64,000 nucleotides of DNA. It comes from Metellina segmentata (taxonomy: Eukaryota > Arthropoda > Arachnida > Araneae > Tetragnathidae). The notes under the pieces are model-generated. The model saw nothing but the letters and a program-made list of their open reading frames with translations. It searched no databases and was not told where the DNA came from. Position 1 is the stretch's first letter; each line of letters begins with the position of its first letter. The translations under genes were made by a program, and so were the position numbers. Location: positions 92,592,411 through 92,656,410 of the forward strand of contig OX375883.1 in NCBI GenBank assembly GCA_947359465.1. Direction: 5' to 3'. Positions 10,752 to 22,194 of this stretch are shown piece after piece.

Positions 10752-11211
10752 GTGTTTAAAATTTAAGTATGGGGGTTGTGTTAACTCTGGAGGTTACGAA
10801 GTTTGAAGTCTTGTTAGGTACTTAGAAATATTTTAATCAAGTATTGTAGCCTAATGATGTGGCTTGATTTTTTTATCTCACGAGTAGTTTTAACTTTCAA
10901 AGTGTTTGTCTTTTTTTTACCATCACAAGTACAAAATCGGAATAAGTGGTGAATAATTAATTGATGTGTAAACCGATTAAGTTAAATATTTGAAATTAAA
11001 AGTATAGGAGAAAGGTAAGTGCATTTGATGTATAAATTATATTAGGCACTGAGAAACTTTTTGTTCTCCACATATGCTAATGAGGTCGCTTGTTTCTTTA
11101 TTTCACTCGTCTTTTTTACTTTTATAGTGTATTTTTTCCGTTTTTTCCTTCACTAGAACTTTGTTTTTATCGTAGATAATTTCGATACTTGGGATAAGAG
11201 GTATAAAATTA

Positions 11212-11781
11212 CTTTACCCTACAATAATGGACCGGACGCCAGCAGATTTGCATGAAATCCGACTTCCTGTTTGGGAGTGTGTTTCGTGGTATGACCTGGG
11301 ACCTTTGCATGTTGTTCCCGGTTAATTGAACGCCGATGCCTACATGAAGATTTTGGACAATCGGGTTCTTCCTACGCTCTCGCAATTTTATGGAATGGAC
11401 GAATACTACTTCCAGGACGACAACGCTTCATGTCATGTTACAGCCTCTGTCAAGCATTGGTATCGAGATATGGATGTAAAACGTCTTTCCTGCCCTTCTC
11501 AGAGTCCCGACATAAACCCCATAGAACATTTGTGGGACGAGTAAGAGCGACGCTTACGGACCAGGGAACCACGTCCGAAATCTACAGCTGAACTGGAGAC
11601 ATTCTTGCAGCTGGAATGGACACAAATACCCATTGCGGTGTATCAAAACCTTGTTGAAAGTATGCCATGAAGGGTTGATAGTGTAATTTCAGCACGTGGG
11701 GGACCACTCTCTTTCTAAAGCATATATTCTTTCCCTTATACCATCACACCTTGATGTCTTGTTTATTATTGTAGAGTAGTG
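11212..11781 (+). mobile_element. Tc1-type 570-bp deletion derivative
   Basis: The TIRs are CTTTACCCTACAATAAT (left) and, reversed from the right, CACTACTCTACAATAAT, with TA on each side. The coding remnant (about 11270-11715) keeps only the C-terminal half of a Tc1 transposase: ADAYMKILDNRVLPTL, YFQDDNASCH (second catalytic D), and SQSPDINPIEHLWDE (final E), 34 residues apart as in DD34E Tc1 elements. A stop follows LWDE and another interrupts the tail. The N-terminal DNA-binding domains and first D are absent. The same left junction (ACCGGACGCCAGC..GATTTG) occurs at 29445-30015 and 49566, so these descend from one deleted ancestor. Confidence 0.9.
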
Positions 11782-11956
11782 TACATCTTTTCACAGGTTC
11801 CACTGCGACTAATTGTATCCATAACACTTCAAGCTTTCAACAGAAAAAGCTCAATCGTTTCTTTCATCCCAAAACGACACCCACAAAGACTTTCACAATA
11901 ACAGTGGAAAAGCAACATTATTTTCTCGAGCATATCAACTAGAATACAGGAATGCT

Positions 11957-12227
11957 CAGAGTCCCGACCTAAACCCCATAGAGCATTTGAGGGACGAGTT
12001 AGAGCTACGCTTACGGACCAGGGAACCTCGTCCGAAATCTACAGCTGAACTGGAGACATTCTTGCAGCTGGATATGACACAAATACCCATAGCGGTGTAT
12101 CAAAACCTTCTTGAAAGTATGCCATGAAGGGTTGATAGTGTAATGTAGGGGACCATCCTCCTATTGAAGCATGTATTATTACCCGTATACCATCACATCT
12201 TGCTGTCTGTACCATTATTGTCCAGTG
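11957..12227 (+). mobile_element. Tc1-type 3' fragment, same family
   Basis: It reads from the SPDLNPIEHL region through the transposase tail (LRTREPRPKSTAELETFLQL) to the right TIR (ATTATTGTCCAGTG), which is followed by TA. It repeats the last ~270 bp of the 11212-11781 element. The 11784-11956 stretch between them was not recognised. Confidence 0.8.
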
Positions 12228-12495
12228 TATGTGTTAACCGATTGAGGTGAGTATTTGAAATTGAACGCATAGGATAACGTTAGCTGTATGAGGTATAGTC
12301 TCGTAGGCAATATTTGAAACATTTCATTGCCAAACGTGCTAGAGATTAAGCTCATGTCTAGCTTTCCAGTCATTTTTACTTTTAAAGTACTTTTTTTCCT
12401 TCATTTCCTTAACAATTATATTTTTTTTCACCCACACAGATTCATTAGTTTAAATAAGTGGCGGAGAGTTAGTTAGATGTAATCCTATTGGTTAA

Positions 12496-12998
12496 CCCTT
12501 CTTTGCATGATTTTTTCTCTATTGGTGAAATAAATCAAGCTGATATAATTCATGTTCAAAATTAAAGGAAAAATGGTTAAAAAAATCTTATATATTTATA
12601 GTATAAATTTAGCAAAAAACAATAGGATGGTATCATGTGGTATTTTTAAAATTAAACGCAAACTTTTCAGAAATTGCTCTAAAAATAACAGAAACACGTG
12701 TTACAAACCTTTCTTCCACTCATTTTCACTTTTTCAGCACTAGAAACTCAAATATAATAAAACAAAATTTAAAACGAAATCATACGTTTATTGCAACTAC
12801 AACAAACAGCGGAATGACAACTTCAAGCTCGTTTTACTGATAGTGACACTTGCTTATTTTTGACAGCTATGTTTTTTTTATGCAATGGACATTAAAAAGG
12901 TATCCAGACACGATCAACTTAAAGTGAACTTGTTCTTTTATATAATTTTTGGGCATTCAATGTTATGATGGAAATTTCCACCATCATGCAAAGAAGGG
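12496..12998. mobile_element. piggyBac-type MITE, 503 bp
   Basis: The TIRs are perfect over 18-19 bp: CCCTTCTTTGCATGA at the left and TCATGCAAAGAAGGG at the right. They are flanked by TTAA (12492-12495 and 12999-13002), the target duplication of piggyBac elements. It sits inside a unit of the ~240-bp repeat, which continues as GGTTAAGTATTTAAAAC across the join. No transposase is present; small frames inside have no domain. Confidence 0.88.
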
Positions 12999-13540
12999 TT
13001 AAGTATTTAAAACTGAAAGTTTCGGATTACTTATGAGTCAGGCGATCTTATAGGCAAAGGGAAACATTTTGTCCACAAATATATGTTAACGAGGTAACTC
13101 GTTTCTTTAGCTTGAAGCCTTTTTTTAATTTATCAAGTCCTTTTCATTTTTTCACTTTATACATATAATTTTTGTTTCCACTTCACATAATTCCAATACT
13201 TAAAAAACAGGTGGAGAATTCGCTGAAATCCTACTGGTGTAAATATTTGAAATTGGAAATTTGGATAATGATAACTGTGACTTTAAAGTCTCGTAGATAA
13301 TGAAAAACATTTTGCATTCAAACATAGGCTAACGATTTTTTCTTTATCTTGTTGTTGTGAATCTACAAAGTCCCTGCTTTTTTCATTGATTTTCTTTTAT
13401 TTGTTGTGCCAAATCGCAATACTTGTATTTGCTCAAAAACCAACGCATCACATTGCAGTGAATATCCAATCACTAGGGCATTCATAGCAATAAATTGGCA
13501 TTTAGGTTTTTGAAATTAAAATTTTTTTTCCCATAATTAA

Positions 13541-14303
13541 GGGGAGTTAGTATCTTTTAGACCTTGCGTTGCTCGCGAAAACATACTTTTTTCGATTCCT
13601 CATAAATAATTGATTTTAGTATATTGTAGCATTAAATTGATACAGTTTAAAGATAATTGTATGGCTTTTAAAAAACTGCAGTCATATTTGTAATTAAAAA
13701 CATCTATTTTTATGAAACCTAGCAAACATTATACACAATTTTTTCATTTTGAAATTTACCCACTTAACTTTCCCACAAGATAACTTTTGAAAGATGCACT
13801 GTAAAACCCAAATGTTTGCACCTAACTGAAGCAAATGAATGTCTTAATTCTATAAACTATGGAATTTGTGATATTTGAAGTAAAAATATTTATAAAAATT
13901 AAAAAATTTAAAATAAGGCAACTTTGAAGATTTTTTAGCATGTATGGATCCATAAATAAAAAACTGTAGCTCTCATACACAAATCCATAGTTCAGAGAAC
14001 TAAGATCTACTTTTAGAAGAACCATACAAAATTTCTTAACTATACGTTTATTAGTTTTTTTAAAAACTTGCGGGAAAGTTAAGTAAGTAAATTTAAAAAC
14101 GAAGAAATTGTGTATAATTTTTGCTTGGTTTTATAAAATAGATATTTTTAATTACAAATATGACTGCAGTTTTTAAAAGCCATACAATTATCTATAAACT
14201 GTATCAATTTTCTATTACAATATACAAAACTCAATTATTTATGATGAATCGAAAAAAGTATGTTTTCCCGAGCAACGCAAGGTCTAAAAGGTACTAACTC
14301 CCC
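13541..14303. mobile_element. Foldback element, ~260-bp inverted arms, TTAA flanks
   Basis: The left arm 13541 to ~13790 (starting GGGGAGTTAGTA) and the right arm ~14045 to 14303 (ending TACTAACTCCCC) are inverted copies with modest divergence; matched words include 'gaccttgcgttgctcg', 'aactgcagtcatatttgtaatt' and 'gggaaagttaagt'. TTAA occurs at both outer edges (13537-13540, 14304-14307). The ~250-bp centre is unmatched. A non-autonomous DNA element is likely; TTAA fits piggyBac or some Sola groups, but the termini do not begin CCC, so the superfamily is open. Confidence 0.8.
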
Positions 14304-14307
14304 TTAA

Positions 14308-15674
14308 AATAAATACCCTACATTACAAAAGTTAATAAATATAAAATGTTTAAACATTCTAGGCTTCGAACCCTTGTAGAGATATCTTGTCACTAGAAAA
14401 ATTGACCAAATCTTGATGACCGAAATGTATCGTCATCAGAAAAAAAAACCAGACCAGATTTTGAACTAGTCATCATTAAAACCATCGCTATTATCTTGAT
14501 GATGAGGGATCTCTTCATTAATAAAACTGTCAGATCTTGATAGATGAGATAACAAGCCAAATCTTGGAGGGTCAAATGTATTTTAAAATCTTTCCTCATT
14601 CAACAACACAAGCTCTACTGCGCGGAATGTGTGGTGTACCTTTTGCTGTTCACCACATTTTGAATGACTTCCCTGATTTTAACCAATAGTTCACTAGAAA
14701 CGCTATTTTAAGCTTGAAAGACTTGATTGGCGACACCCTTCATTCATATAGTTTTGCCTTTTTACATTCAATTGGTTTTATAACTGTATTATTTTGTTTT
14801 ATTTATTCATGTCTCACTTTCCAAACTCATATTATTGTTGATCGACGTATCAAATGCATGTTCTTACTATTTTTATTTCAATTTTTTTAAATCAGCAATT
14901 ATTCTCAAGACAATTTGTTTACTGTTTACTTAAGGCATTCCCATAAATAATGCTCAGTTCTAGACAAAACTAAATTAAACTAAAAACGAATATCATAAGG
15001 ATGGGTTGATTTTAAAATGAAATGAAATAAAATTTCGAAAACCCTTCGAACTATTCACTAGTAATAACTCGTTAGATTTTGGAAAATTCTACGGATTTTA
15101 TCCAGCTATAAGTTTGATTACCATATTAGTTTGCTCAAGATTCGAAAACTCATTTATGGTTGATTAGTATTTTATAAAAATGTATTTCTTGGTCCTGTTT
15201 TTCAAGTGGGAGCTTTTGAAATTACAAATGGTATAGTTTCATCTGCCATGTCTTCGCTTAATAGAACTTGAGTTTAAATTCGAGTGTTTCTGTTTCTCTC
15301 AAAAGGGGCAACATGTTTCTAGGATAGTTCCCTAATAAGACTTTCAAAAAACAGTTTCAAATTGGACGCTTGATGTTTCACTTGTATTGCTTTCGAAATG
15401 AAACGACATAATTCAAATTTTTACCGTTTCCCGAAAAGCCGAATAAAAAAGTAAAATGTTGTGTAAGTCGGTTTTAATGCTATTTTGTTTTTAAAATTCC
15501 TTTCGTTACGAGAAGTGGAGTTCCGTGATACCTTTTTTAGGTGTTATGCTCAAAAGTTACGTGGTAATTAACTTAAAAATATGTAAAAATGTAATTTTTA
15601 AAATTGAAGTTGGATTTGAGAGGGAAACATGTACAAGTGAAAAGATAGGCATTTTTATTTACATAACACTGCAG
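14308..15674. other. No gene; dispersed palindromic motif at 14385-14600
   Basis: At 14385-14600, on the minus strand, there are several copies of the 'atctcgtc..tcaagatctggtcag' motif also seen at 22.2-22.8, 27.0, 37.3, 50.1 and 59.7 kb and amplified at 24.3-26.1 kb. The rest is AT-rich without a recognisable gene. Confidence 0.55.
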
Positions 15675-15935
15675 CAACACGGTAGGGTATTGGCAATGGT
15701 CTGGGATCAATACCAAAGGGAAATATCCAATAACACCATCACTTAGTTTGGAGCCACGATCAGATGACGAAGTCAATATCTGAGACGCCCCCCAAACTCC
15801 AAACCTCTACACCAAACAAACGTGAGGATATTTGAGGCCACGACAGATTTAACATGTACCAGCCCTCGAAGGTTTTTGGTTGATTTTAAACTCGCAACCC
15901 TACAGTTGCTAAACCGTTACTTTTCAAACAGGATT
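15675..15935 (-). repeat. SINE-A, degenerate copy
   Basis: On the plus strand it reads 'gggatcaatacc', 'gatcagatgacgaag', 'ctccaaacc', 'aacgtgagg', 'ccacgacagattta', the order typical of a reversed SINE-A. The tRNA head at the right end is badly eroded. Confidence 0.6.
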
Positions 15936-16153
15936 TTAGGAAGGGAAGAAATGATTTCTGTAATTCTTGACCTTTTCTTATGAACGAAAATTCACATAAA
16001 TTTAGCAGTACATGGAAAAGTTATCCGTTTAAAAAATGCATTGATATAGAAAGTGATTATATTGAAAAATACAAAATATTATTTGATTCCATTTCTAATT
16101 TCATGCTTTTCAACCGGAAACTTTTGAACTTTATTATGTTTCTTTTATATATA

Positions 16154-17351
16154 CACAGTCCAGTCACATTAATGTGAGCACCACCTACTTTCGACGTCAA
16201 CGTGAAATAACCAATCACAAAAGGCAGGTGGCAGCACATTGCAGTGGAGTGTATATAAAGGATGTCCTAGGGCATCGGAGAGCATTTCAATCGTTGGCGG
16301 AATGCAGAAACGTAGCGATTTATCCGACGTCCAAAAGGGCATGATTATTGGCTTTCGGGCCAAGGATGGAAGCATTTCGGAAACGGCTAATTTTGTGAAC
16401 TGTTCGCGCGCCGCCGTGGTAAAAGTATACCGTGCATGGCAAAATGGCACTATCCAAAATCAACGGCGTGCACATGTGGTGCACCAGGGGCTATAGATGA
16501 CAGAGGCGAACGAAGGCTACGGAGATGCGTTCGGACGAATAGACGTGCAACTGTTGAGCAACTGACCGCCCAGATGTACCAAGAGTGTATCCTCAACAAC
16601 GGTTCAGCGAACGTTGCTGCGCATGGACCTCCGCAGCAGACGCCTGGTTAATGCACCTGTGCTGACTGCTGTTCATCGGCGGCTCGAATTTGCACGCCAG
16701 TACCGCAACTGGACGTCCACAGAGTGGCGACAAGTGGCTTTTTCCGATTAATCACGTTTTATGCCCCATCGGACAGATGGACGTTGGCGTATACGGCGTG
16801 AAACGTCTGAAAGCAAACACCCTGCAACAGTTGCCGGAAGGATACAGGCTGGAGGAGGGAGCATTATGGGGAATGTTTTCCTAGCATTCACTGGGTGCAC
16901 TCATCATTGTGTAAGGCACGATGGATCAGCACAAGTACGCATCTGTCTTTGCGGACCATGTCCACCCCTACATGCGAATTATTTTTCTTCAGAATGATGA
17001 CATCTACCAGCAGGACAATGCGAGGTGTCATACAGCTCGCAGTGTATGTGCGTGGTTCGAAGAGCACCAGGATGAGTTTACCATACTCCCCTAGTTAGCA
17101 AACTCACCGGATTTAAACCCAATCGAGAATCTGTGGGACCACCTCGATCGGGTTGTTCACGCCATGGATCTTCAACCGCGTAATCTAGCGCAGCTGACCA
17201 CGGCACTGGAGTCGGCATGGCTCAATATATCCCAGTGAACACCTTCAGAAAACCTAGTTGACTCTTCCTGCACGTTTCGCAGCGGTCCGCTCTGCCAAAG
17301 TTGGTTATTCTGGCTTTTGACAGGTGGTCACATTAATGTGACTGGACTGTG
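16154..17351 (+). mobile_element. Tc1/mariner-type element, near full length
   Basis: The TIRs are about 30 bp and nearly identical: left CACAGTCCAGTCACATTAAT, and the same sequence reversed at the right end. TA flanks are at 16152-16153 and 17352-17353. The length (1198 bp) and single transposase gene match intact Tc1-like elements; only point and frameshift damage is seen. Confidence 0.95.
16281..17250 (+). pseudogene. Tc1-type transposase, frameshifted
   Basis: In order across frames: an N-terminal helix-turn-helix (RSDLSDVQKGMIIGFRAKDG, then SISETANFVNCSRAAVVKVY), a second DNA-binding region (RRLRRCVRTNRRATVEQLTA), the first catalytic site AFSD followed by a stop then SRF at about 16740-16760, the second D in YQQDNARCHTARSV near 17010, and the last E in NSPDLNPIENLWDHL near 17120. 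A stop stands in the 'LPW' position. All domains are present, so this was a complete gene before decay. Reading through the stop, 36 residues separate the second D from the E, longer than the usual 34. Confidence 0.9.
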
Positions 17352-17353
17352 TA

Positions 17354-18104
17354 TTTTTCTCTGATATACTTTGTGACATCACTTACAAACGTTAAGGTTA
17401 TTATTCTGAGAATTCTAGTTTATGAATGCAAGAGAAATAATGAAGGCTTAAATCTCTTTATTAAAGCAAGTCAAATCTCTATAAATAATGATGGGGTGTT
17501 TGTTCATGAGTTATTATTCCCCATTTCAAGTTATTTATCCTTTTTGGTTCATTTTAATGAAAAATTAATAATTTCCGCGTTTAGTGCCTGTCTGTCTGTT
17601 AAAAATTTCTGTATCGTTGTGTGTATTTATGCAAGTATTACATGAAATTCATTTATTACATTTTAAAAACACGTCGTATTCTTAAAAACATATTTTTAGT
17701 AAAAATACGTTTATTTAAATCTTTGCTTCATTTCTAGACAAGATTCACGCTAAAAAGAGATTAATATCCACATTTAAATAAGTTATATGGCAGTTTTGAA
17801 GAATCTAGGAGGATTTAAATTGAGCATCGCGATTTCTCAAATTGGCTTAACAGTACAGCTGTAAAAGCAATTTTTTTTCCAACTTTATTTTTATGGAATC
17901 GAAATTCTCATGCTTTCTAAATAATTTCTAATACATGTTTCCTGACTATTTGGGACGTGATATAATAAAAATAAAACATTAAATTTTGTAATACAGCTTC
18001 TCATAAATTAATTGCTTTACATCCAATATTTCATAACATTCTGCCAGTAATTTGTTAAGAGTATAATTGTTCATGATTTTCACTTTATGTTCGATTGGTA
18101 TGTC
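17354..18104. other. No gene seen
   Basis: AT-rich. A 98-codon frame at 17349-17645 shows hydrophobic stretches but no domain and no coding bias I can defend. Confidence 0.45.
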
Positions 18105-18108
18105 TTAA

Positions 18109-19363
18109 CCCATTAACAACCGCACTACTTTTCGATTGAAGGAAATGAACAAAATAAATTTTTTAGACGTATTAGAGTCTAAGACAAAAAAATAGTAACA
18201 CGAAAAAAACGTTTATTTGTATAAAAGATATAAAATGTTGCGAAAACGCAACGTCAGTCAAAACCGACAACTTTTGGGAAAGAACAAAATCTTTGAAGCA
18301 ATTGTTATGTAACGGCACATTACATTGTTTACATACAGTTATTGTTTGGCTACTACAGTTTTTGCATCTTTATCTTTTGTTTGTTGGATATCTCTTGATA
18401 ATATGACTTGTTGGATCCTAGAATACTACCATTTCTTTCCCTTTACTTGCACTCTATACATTGCAGCGAAATTATCAAGCAGGTCCACCCACCCATATGT
18501 TTGTTATAATCCCCGATGAGTTTAGGTTGCTTCATTGATTCGGATTTCTTTATTTTCTTGTGTATCTCTTGGCCATTGAAGATGGATTCATTGTATCAAA
18601 GTTGATGGCCATAGAGTAACAACGGAATCTTCGTTCCAACGAACTACTGCGATACTATGCTACTTATCAAAGACGAAGTCATATGTTCCACGTTGTTCTT
18701 TTTTCAGTTTGATTACATGTGTAATAGGACATTTTCCTAATGTGTTGTCACGGATGATTCCAGTGGCATGAAACCACGACTTTTTTTAATTTCGACAACA
18801 ACATATGCGATGTAAAAAGTTGTCAAAGTATACATAGTGGTTTGAAGGAACTTCGACTACACTTAAAAGACATTTTCACTTAACCCAGATCCGTCGTTCT
18901 ACCTGCATATTTACCCGAGTATATATCAAAATGATATAAGTACCCTTCAGAAGAATACAAACGCCAAACTTCATACCCGAAAAAAACGGGTTTTCCTTTC
19001 AGAAACATTTTGCGCGAATGTCTAACGAAATAAGGTATCATTTGTTCAGCGATAAAAATATTTGATGAAAAAACACACTTCATGAAATTAGCATTTAAAT
19101 TGTTTATACACGGACGAACTTTAGCCATTTTATCTGTTTTTCAATACATTGTTATCCGCTAAATGCAAATTCTGTTTGATAGTAGTATGCATAGAATATG
19201 TTAGTGCTGTGCGTACTAATGGACAACTGACATCTTCTGCAACTGAACAGTAAAATCTCTCTTGAGGAAGACATACACAGCAAAATCCATTTCCTTTTTT
19301 TTTCGAAATCCATTTTGAGACTTTGGTTCTTATGGAATTAATGAAGCAAACAAACCATTGCAA
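18109..19363 (-). pseudogene. piggyBac-type transposase relic
   Basis: The minus-strand frame reads AKVRPCINNLNANFMKCVFS and AEQMIPYFVRHSRKMF, then YEVWRLYSSEGYLYHFDIYS (19128-18880). Out of frame downstream it continues NHYVYFDNF, GIIRDNTLGKCPITHVIKLK, RGTYDFVFD and AVVRWNEDSVVTL (to about 18600). These follow the order of the piggyBac DDE domain. The family usually has DEQM, so the first catalytic D appears changed to A. At 18105 a TTAA precedes CCCATTAACAACCGC, a plausible 3' piggyBac end. The 5' end was not found. Frameshifts and stops make it inactive. Confidence 0.8.
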
Positions 19364-19439
19364 AACGTATATATTTTAATTTTTGTGCAGATATTAACTA
19401 TTACGATTGTTTACAAAGCACATTTCAAAAGTTTAAGGA

Positions 19440-20182
19440 ATTCTGATTTAAAATACAATATTTTTATTTTGTCATAAATTGATTTTATAATCTTGTCAAA
19501 ATAATTTAATTGAAGATAAACCATACAATTTTTTTTTATAATTTGTCTGCTTATCTGGCTTAATAAGCGATAGAATTAAGAACAAATACTTGTAAATACA
19601 TAAAATTTGAAAAGAAAAGCTATGTACACAAGTATTAAAATTATTAATTTCAATTTATGAATGCGTGATTCACCTTACAAAATAATAATAAACAAAATTC
19701 CAGCTTTTCTACCGTTGCTATGGTAACGAAAGCGTTCAAATATAGCGTTGGTTTTACCCCAAACGCATGATGTAAAATGAAACGTTCAAGTTTATTTTTT
19801 TACTCTTAAAGTAGTGTTCAATTCATTTATAATATTGTCAAAACAATTTATTTTAATATAAACCTTTAAAATGTATTTTATAATTTGCCTGATTACGGGC
19901 CTTAATAAACGAAAAAAATACGTACAAATACTTGTAAATACATAACATTCGGAAAAAGGAAAATCTCTGCACACAAATATTAAAATATTTTATTCATTTC
20001 AATATATGAATGCGTGATTCAATTTACAAAATAATAAAAAAGCGAAATTCCAGCTTTCTCTCTTCTACCGTTGCTATGGAAATGAAAGCGTATAATTGTT
20101 CAACGTTGGTTTTACCCCAAATGCCCGATTTAAAATGAAACTTTGAAGTTTATATTTTTACGCTTAAAGTAGTGTTTTTTCA
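19440..20182 (+). repeat. Diverged tandem duplication, ~358 bp
   Basis: The two halves (about 19460-19818 and 19819-20176) share in order 'caaatacttgtaaatacat', 'gaatgcgtgattca', 'ttccagctt', 'ctaccgttgctatgg', 'gttggttttacccc' and 'cttaaagtagtgtt'. The last word recurs 358 bp apart (19806 and 20164). Considerable divergence suggests it is old. It may include the outer end of the piggyBac relic. Confidence 0.8.
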
Positions 20183-20624
20183 AGCGTGATTTCTAAACGT
20201 GACTCGGTTTGAAAATATTAATTTCACTTCCTCCCCTCAGGGAAGGTTGAATCCACATTCAAAACTTGAAATCTGAAATAAGAATTTAAAGAGAAGTGAA
20301 GAAAATCATATTTATTTCTAGCGTGGAAATAAATTCTTACGCGGAGATAGCGGAATTTCATGCCCTCGCAACTCCTTACACTAGCATGCTTATTTTATTG
20401 CGTTTTTGCAACTTTTAATTCTTTTTCGTCTAAGTATGTATCTAAGGTATTAGTCTTTATAGTGCAAAGGTATTAGCATATCGCTTTCAGGTATGTAATA
20501 AACCATACAGATTTTAGTCATGAAAATGCATGTATATTATTGTTAGTTAGTAATTAAAAACCGTTTCTTAACACTCCCATCATAAAAGCCTAGCTCAAAC
20601 ATTTGAATTTACGAAAAGAGGGTT
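20183..20624. other. No gene seen
   Basis: Unremarkable sequence left of the 23-bp minisatellite. Confidence 0.5.
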
Positions 20625-22037
20625 TTGCATGTATGCAGAAGCTGTGTTTACACGTCTACACAAGCTGTTTTTACACGTCTGTATAATGTGTATTTCTACG
20701 TCTGTGCAAAATGTTTTGCATGTCTAAACAAGCTGTTTTTAAATGTCTGCACAAGGTGCTTTTATACGTCTACAAAAGCTGTAATTACACTCTACACAAG
20801 CTGTTTTTATATGTATGCACAAGGTGTTTTTATACGTCTACAAAAGTTGTTTTCACGCGTCTACACAAGCTGTTTTTACACGTCTGCGAAAGCCGGTTTT
20901 ACATATCTGCACAAGCTGTTTTTACACGTTTACACAAGATGTTTTTATGCGTCTTCAGAAGTTGTTTTTATAAGTCTGAAAAGCTGTTTTTATAGGTCTG
21001 CACAAACTGGTTTCACACGTCTATACAAGCTGTTTTTACACGTCTGCGAAAGCCGGTTTTACATATCTGCACAAGCTGTTTTTACACGTTCACACAAGAA
21101 GTTTTTATGCGTCTTCAGAAGTTGTTTTTATAAGTCTGCAAAGCTGTTTTTATAGGTCTGCACAAACTGGTTTCACACGTCTACACAAGTTGTTTTTTCA
21201 TGTATGCCCAAGGTACTTTTATACGTCGACACAAGTTGTTTTTACATGTGTGCACAAGGTGTTTTTATACGTCTACACAAGCTGTTTTTACATGTATGCA
21301 CAAGGTGTTTTTATACGTCTACAAAAGTTGTTTTCACGCGTCTACACAAGCTGTTTTTACACGTCTGCGAAAGCCGGTTTTACATATCTGCACAAGCTGT
21401 TTTTACACGTTTACACAAGATGTTTTTATGCGTCTTCAGAAGTTGTTTTTATAAGTCTGAAAAGCTGTTTTTATAGGTCTGCACAAACTGGTTTCACACG
21501 TCTACACAAGCTGTTTTTACACGTCTGCGAAAGCCGGTTTTACATATCTGCACAAGCTGTTTTTACACGTTCACACAAGAAGTTTTTATGCGTCTTCAGA
21601 AGTTGTTTTTATAAGTCTGCAAAGCTGTTTTAATAGGTCTGCACAAACTGGTTTCACACGTCTACACAAGTTGTTTTTTCATGTATGCACAATGTGCTTT
21701 TATACGTCTACACAAGTTGTTTTTACATGTGTGCACAAGGTGTTTTTATACGTCTACACAAGCTGTTTTTACATGTATGCACAAGGTGCTTTTATACGTC
21801 TACACAAGTTGTTTTTACATGTATGCAAAAGGTGTTTTTATACGTCTACAAAAGTTGTTTTTACGCGTTTACACAAGCTGTTTTTACACGTCTGCGAAAG
21901 CCGGTTTTACATATCTGCACAAGCTGTTTTTACACGTTTACACAAGCTGTCTTTATGCGTCTTCAGAAGTTGTTTTTATAGGTCTGTACAAACTGTTTTT
22001 GCACGTCTGCACAAGGTCTTTTTACATGTCTACAGGG
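20625..22037 (+). repeat. 23-bp minisatellite with higher-order blocks
   Basis: The unit is approximately GTTTTTACACGTCTACACAA plus GCT (23 bp), with about 60 units. Variants recur in blocks: a run around 'gcgaaagccggttttacata' appears at about 20885, 21045, 21365, 21525 and 21895, and 'aaggtgtttttatacgtcta' spacing gives a ~481-bp block (20821 and 21302). Because the unit has no TAA, TAG or TGA on the plus strand and 23 is not a multiple of 3, all three forward frames stay open and read rotating versions of a 23-residue repeat (LHKLFLHVCTRCFYTSTQAV-like). This is a by-product, not evidence of a protein. Confidence 0.95.
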
Positions 22038-22194
22038 CTGGCGATGCTAATAAGGAGGGTCTTGGAACATAATTGTGTTATGGATTTGTTATAACGATCA
22101 GGGCTTAGTTGGCAATAGAAAAATAAAAATTGTCGCTGAGACAACAATATCCAAGTAAGTGTATTAAAATGGCTGGTTGGGTTTCAAACCTCGA

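Larger units (their letters stand above)
10752..13540 (+). repeat. Ancient ~240-bp tandem repeat, broken by insertions
   Basis: Diverged units each carry TATTTGAAATT followed within the unit by 'gataactgt', 'tcgtaggcaatga..aacatttt', 'acatatgctaacgag', 'ctcgtttctttat' and 'ataagtggtgaat' type words. Unit starts are near 10752, 10984, 12249, 13004, 13240 and 13500 (spacings 232-260 bp where uninterrupted). Tc1 sequence (11212-12227) and a piggyBac-type MITE (12496-12998) interrupt it, and the TTAA foldback begins at its right edge. It was found by eye, so the consensus is approximate. Confidence 0.65.

Noticed and set aside
20625..22094. Repetitive proteins of 84-176 residues in all three forward frames
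   Set aside because: They are three phases of one 23-bp minisatellite with no stop triplets; no start context, domain or unique sequence supports a gene.
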